Positions 15,159-17,426 of a stretch of 17,426 bases of DNA are shown here, piece after piece. Numbering within the stretch: position 1 is the stretch's first letter; every line of letters begins with the position of its first letter. Below the pieces are notes generated by a model. It was not told the origin of the DNA. It was given only the letters and a program-made list of their open reading frames with translations, and ran no database searches. The translations under genes and the position numbers were made by a program. The stretch lies in the NCBI GenBank assembly GCA_934157205.1, contig CAKPHJ010000028.1, forward strand, positions 1-17,426, given 5' to 3'. This stretch comes from an uncultured Clostridia bacterium. Its GTDB lineage: Bacteria; Bacillota; Clostridia; TANB77; CAG-508.

Positions 15159-15234
15159 AAAGAAAGGCAATAAAACAAAAAGAACTGGAAACGAACATTA
15201 CTATTATTTAATATATTATAGGAATGATTAACGA

Positions 15235-15271
15235 ACAACACTTTTAAGCTAGGTGTTGTCCTTTTGTGTTG
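15235..15271 (+). promoter_or_regulatory. Leader hairpin with a competing arm upstream of the MATE fusion gene
   Basis: ACAACAC (15235-15241) pairs with GTGTTGT (15253-15259), extended inward by a T-G and a T-A pair, followed by CCTTTTG. A second copy of GTGTTG (15266-15271) could pair with the same 5' arm, so two exclusive folds are possible. This looks like an attenuator or a weak terminator. I cannot match it to a known riboswitch class. Confidence 0.4.
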
Positions 15272-15298
15272 GAGCAATAATAATTAAAGGAGGAAAAA

Positions 15299-17308
15299 AT
15301 GGAAAAAGAAGAAAACATATTAGGAACAGAAAAAATCGGCAAATTAATAAGAAAATTTTCAATCCCATGTATAATATCATTACTAGTAAACTCTTTATAT
15401 AACATAGTAGACCAGATATTTATAGGATGGGGAGTAGGATACCTAGGAAATGGTGCAACAAATGTTGTATTCCCATTAACAATGATATGCTTAGCATTTT
15501 CATTAATGTTTGGAGATGGTGCTTCAGCATATTTAAGTTTAAAATTAGGTGAAAAGAAAAAAGAAGAAGCAAGTAAAGGTGTAGCTAATGGAATAATGAT
15601 TTCTATAATAACTGCAATAGTTTTATGTGCATTAATATTAGTTTTTTTACCACAATTATTAAATATTTTTGGTTGCACAGATGCTTTAAGGAATTACGCT
15701 ATTAGTTATGGTAGAATTACTGCTATTGGTCTACCTTTTATGATGATAGGTACAACATTGAATTCAATAATAAGATCTGATGGAAGTCCTAAATATTCTA
15801 TGACATCAATGGTTTTAGGAGCATTATTAAATTTAAGTTTAGACCCAATATTTATATTTGTATTTAAAATGGGTGTTCAAGGTGCAGCTATTGCAACAGT
15901 ATTAAGTCAAATATTAACGTTTGTTATTAATATTGCATACATAAAAAGATTTAAATCTATAAAATTAACAAAAGAACAATTTAAATTAGAAAAAAATGTT
16001 GTTAAAAAAGTTTCAATGTTAGGAATTAGTAGCTTTATTACACAAATGAGTATAGTATTTGTTATGGCTACTGAAAATAATTTACTTGGTAAATATGGAG
16101 CTGAATCTGAATTTGGTTCTGAAATACCTATTACAGTATTAGGCATTGTAATGAAAATAAGTCAAATATTAAATAGCATTATAATAGGTATTGCAGCTGG
16201 TGCACAACCTATATTAGGATATAATTATGGAGCAGGAAAAAATGACAGAGTAAAGAAAACATTAAAAACTGTTTTAGGAATAAGTTTAATAATAAGTACA
16301 TTTGCTTTTATTTTATTCCAAACAATACCAGATAAATTAATTTCAATATTTGGTAGTGGTGACGAATTATATATGGACTTTGCTTGTATAGCATTTAGAA
16401 CATATTTAATGCTTTGTATTTGTAATGGTATACAAATTCCTTCAGGAATTTTCTTCCAAGCAATTGGAAAGAGCATAAAAAGTGCAATTTTATCAATATC
16501 AAGACAAATAGCATTTTTAATACCAGCTATGATTATTTTAGGAAAAACATTTGGAATTCATGGTATATTATTTGCAGGTCCTATAGCAGATGGATTAGCA
16601 TTTATATTAGCAGTAACATTTTTATTTAGAGAAGTTAGAAGCTTAGGAGCTCATAAAATTGTTAGTCAAACTATAAAAGATAATACAAATTCAGAAAACA
16701 AATTAAAAAATCATATTATAATAACAGTTTCAAGAGAGTATGGCTCAGGTGGAAGATATGTTGGAAAATTAATTGCAGATAAATTAGGAATAAAACTTTA
16801 TGACAAAGAATTTGTAACAAAACTTGCAGAAGAAACAGGACTATCTGAAGAATATATTGAAAATAACGAGCAAAAAAGAAATGTTTTATCTGTTTTAAAT
16901 AATGGATATTATTTTGGAATGGATAATGCAGACGAATTGTTTATAAAAGAATCAGAAATGATAAAAGAAATAGCCCAAAAAGAATCTTGTGTTATTATAG
17001 GTAGATGTGCAGACTTTATTTTAAAAGATAGAAAAGATGTAGTAAAGGTTTATGTTTATAGTGATATGAAAGACAAAATAAAAAGAGCTACAGAATTTTA
17101 TGGATTTAATAAAGAAAAAGCAGAAAAAGAAATTAAAAGAATTGATAAATTAAGAGCAAACCATTATAAATATTATACAGATAAACAATGGTCAGATCAT
17201 TCAAATTATGATATAGCAATAAATAGTGATAGCTTTGGAGTTGAAAAAACAGCAGATGTAATTTGCGAATTAGTGGAAACTAAGGATTTAAATTATAATA
17301 ATGCTTAA
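15299..17308 (+). CDS. MATE family efflux transporter fused to a cytidylate-kinase-like domain
   Basis: One continuous 669-residue frame. Residues 1 to about 450 are a complete MATE multidrug/cation antiporter of about 12 membrane spans, with family segments LVNSLYNIVDQIFIG, GDGASAYLSLKLGEKK and AAGAQPILGYNYGAG. After a short hydrophilic linker (about 450-470), residues 472-669 form a cytoplasmic cytidylate-kinase-like domain (Cytidylate_kin2 type): ITVSREYGSGG, with its P-loop-like SREYGSGG at 478-485, then KLGIKLYDKEFV, CVIIGRCADFIL and RANHYKYYTDKQW. Members of this domain family usually stand alone and their substrate is mostly unproven. GGAGG precedes ATG 15299. The fusion suggests that a nucleotide- or phosphate-dependent activity is tied to transport. 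Confidence 0.9.
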   Translation: MEKEENILGTEKIGKLIRKFSIPCIISLLVNSLYNIVDQIFIGWGVGYLGNGATNVVFPLTMICLAFSLMFGDGASAYLSLKLGEKKKEEASKGVANGIMISIITAIVLCALILVFLPQLLNIFGCTDALRNYAISYGRITAIGLPFMMIGTTLNSIIRSDGSPKYSMTSMVLGALLNLSLDPIFIFVFKMGVQGAAIATVLSQILTFVINIAYIKRFKSIKLTKEQFKLEKNVVKKVSMLGISSFITQMSIVFVMATENNLLGKYGAESEFGSEIPITVLGIVMKISQILNSIIIGIAAGAQPILGYNYGAGKNDRVKKTLKTVLGISLIISTFAFILFQTIPDKLISIFGSGDELYMDFACIAFRTYLMLCICNGIQIPSGIFFQAIGKSIKSAILSISRQIAFLIPAMIILGKTFGIHGILFAGPIADGLAFILAVTFLFREVRSLGAHKIVSQTIKDNTNSENKLKNHIIITVSREYGSGGRYVGKLIADKLGIKLYDKEFVTKLAEETGLSEEYIENNEQKRNVLSVLNNGYYFGMDNADELFIKESEMIKEIAQKESCVIIGRCADFILKDRKDVVKVYVYSDMKDKIKRATEFYGFNKEKAEKEIKRIDKLRANHYKYYTDKQWSDHSNYDIAINSDSFGVEKTADVICELVETKDLNYNNA

Positions 17309-17354
17309 AAAATAGCTCAAAATAATGTTGAAAAGCATAAAAAATAATATGAAG

Positions 17355-17385
17355 AAAATAGCAAAAATAATTGCTATTTTTTTTT
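17355..17385 (+). terminator. Rho-independent terminator after the MATE fusion gene
   Basis: AAAATAGCAA (17355-17364) pairs perfectly with TTGCTATTTT (17371-17380) around a six-base loop. The arm runs straight into a T tract to 17385. Confidence 0.92.
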
Positions 17386-17404
17386 ATTTCTAGTAAAATA
17401 TAAA

Positions 17405-17416
17405 AAGGAGAAAGGA
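17405..17416 (+). promoter_or_regulatory. Ribosome binding site of a gene starting beyond the right edge
   Basis: Two overlapping purine-rich sites, AAAGGAG-like, occur within 22 bases of the window end with no start codon after them. A + strand gene probably begins just past 17426. Confidence 0.6.
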
Positions 17417-17426
17417 GAATTACAAA

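Noticed and set aside
15190..15237. Guanidine-II (mini-ykkC) riboswitch suggested by two ACGA motifs before a MATE gene
   Set aside because: The ACGA motifs are not loops of GC-rich hairpins as that class requires.

Overview
The window comes from a very AT-rich, endospore-forming, low-GC Firmicute, most likely an uncultured clostridial lineage. This rests on AGA-dominated arginine usage, strong GGAGG ribosome binding sites, sigma-A type promoters, and sporulation genes (spoVS, ytfJ/gerW family, a D,D-carboxypeptidase). Almost all genes are on the + strand.

Layout. 1-245: the edge of a possible minus-strand gene, then a short ORF resembling the first codons of an FAD-dependent oxidoreductase. 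246-4282: an Mbeg1-like alpha/beta hydrolase, a large coiled-coil protein with a very acidic tail, and a diacylglycerol-kinase-family lipid kinase. 4440-7368: rny (RNase Y), ymdB and spoVS, a conserved Firmicute neighbourhood, each with its own promoter; terminators follow rny and spoVS. 7528-9114: an orphan membrane-anchored peptide-binding protein. 9191-14031: a compact run of recA, recX, scpA (without scpB), a ytfI-like DUF2953 gene, ytfJ and a penicillin-binding D,D-carboxypeptidase. 14074-14828 (minus): a membrane-anchored VanW-domain protein. 14958-17308: a small membrane protein and a natural fusion of a MATE transporter to a cytidylate-kinase-like domain. A terminator follows, and the ribosome binding site of the next gene lies at the right edge.

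The most important observation is in 13471-14635. The carboxypeptidase gene needs one +1 frameshift and the VanW gene needs two. All three shift points fall on an in-frame CGG codon followed by A, read in the gene's own direction on both strands. Skipping the C gives GGA (glycine) and restores the family sequence exactly. I checked every CGG trinucleotide in the window: in about 5,200 codons CGG is in frame nowhere else. This suggests either that CGG is unassigned here and ribosomes shift +1 on it, or that CGGA is read as a four-base glycine codon by a special tRNA. The alternatives are true pseudogenes or sequencing error, but neither explains the shared, strand-specific codon.

How the genes work together: RNA turnover and phosphodiesterase signalling (rny, ymdB), DNA repair and chromosome segregation (recA, recX, scpA), and spore or cell-wall maturation (spoVS, ytfJ, carboxypeptidase, VanW). 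No gene-free stretch exceeds 300 bases. I see no tRNA, rRNA, CRISPR array or insertion sequence.
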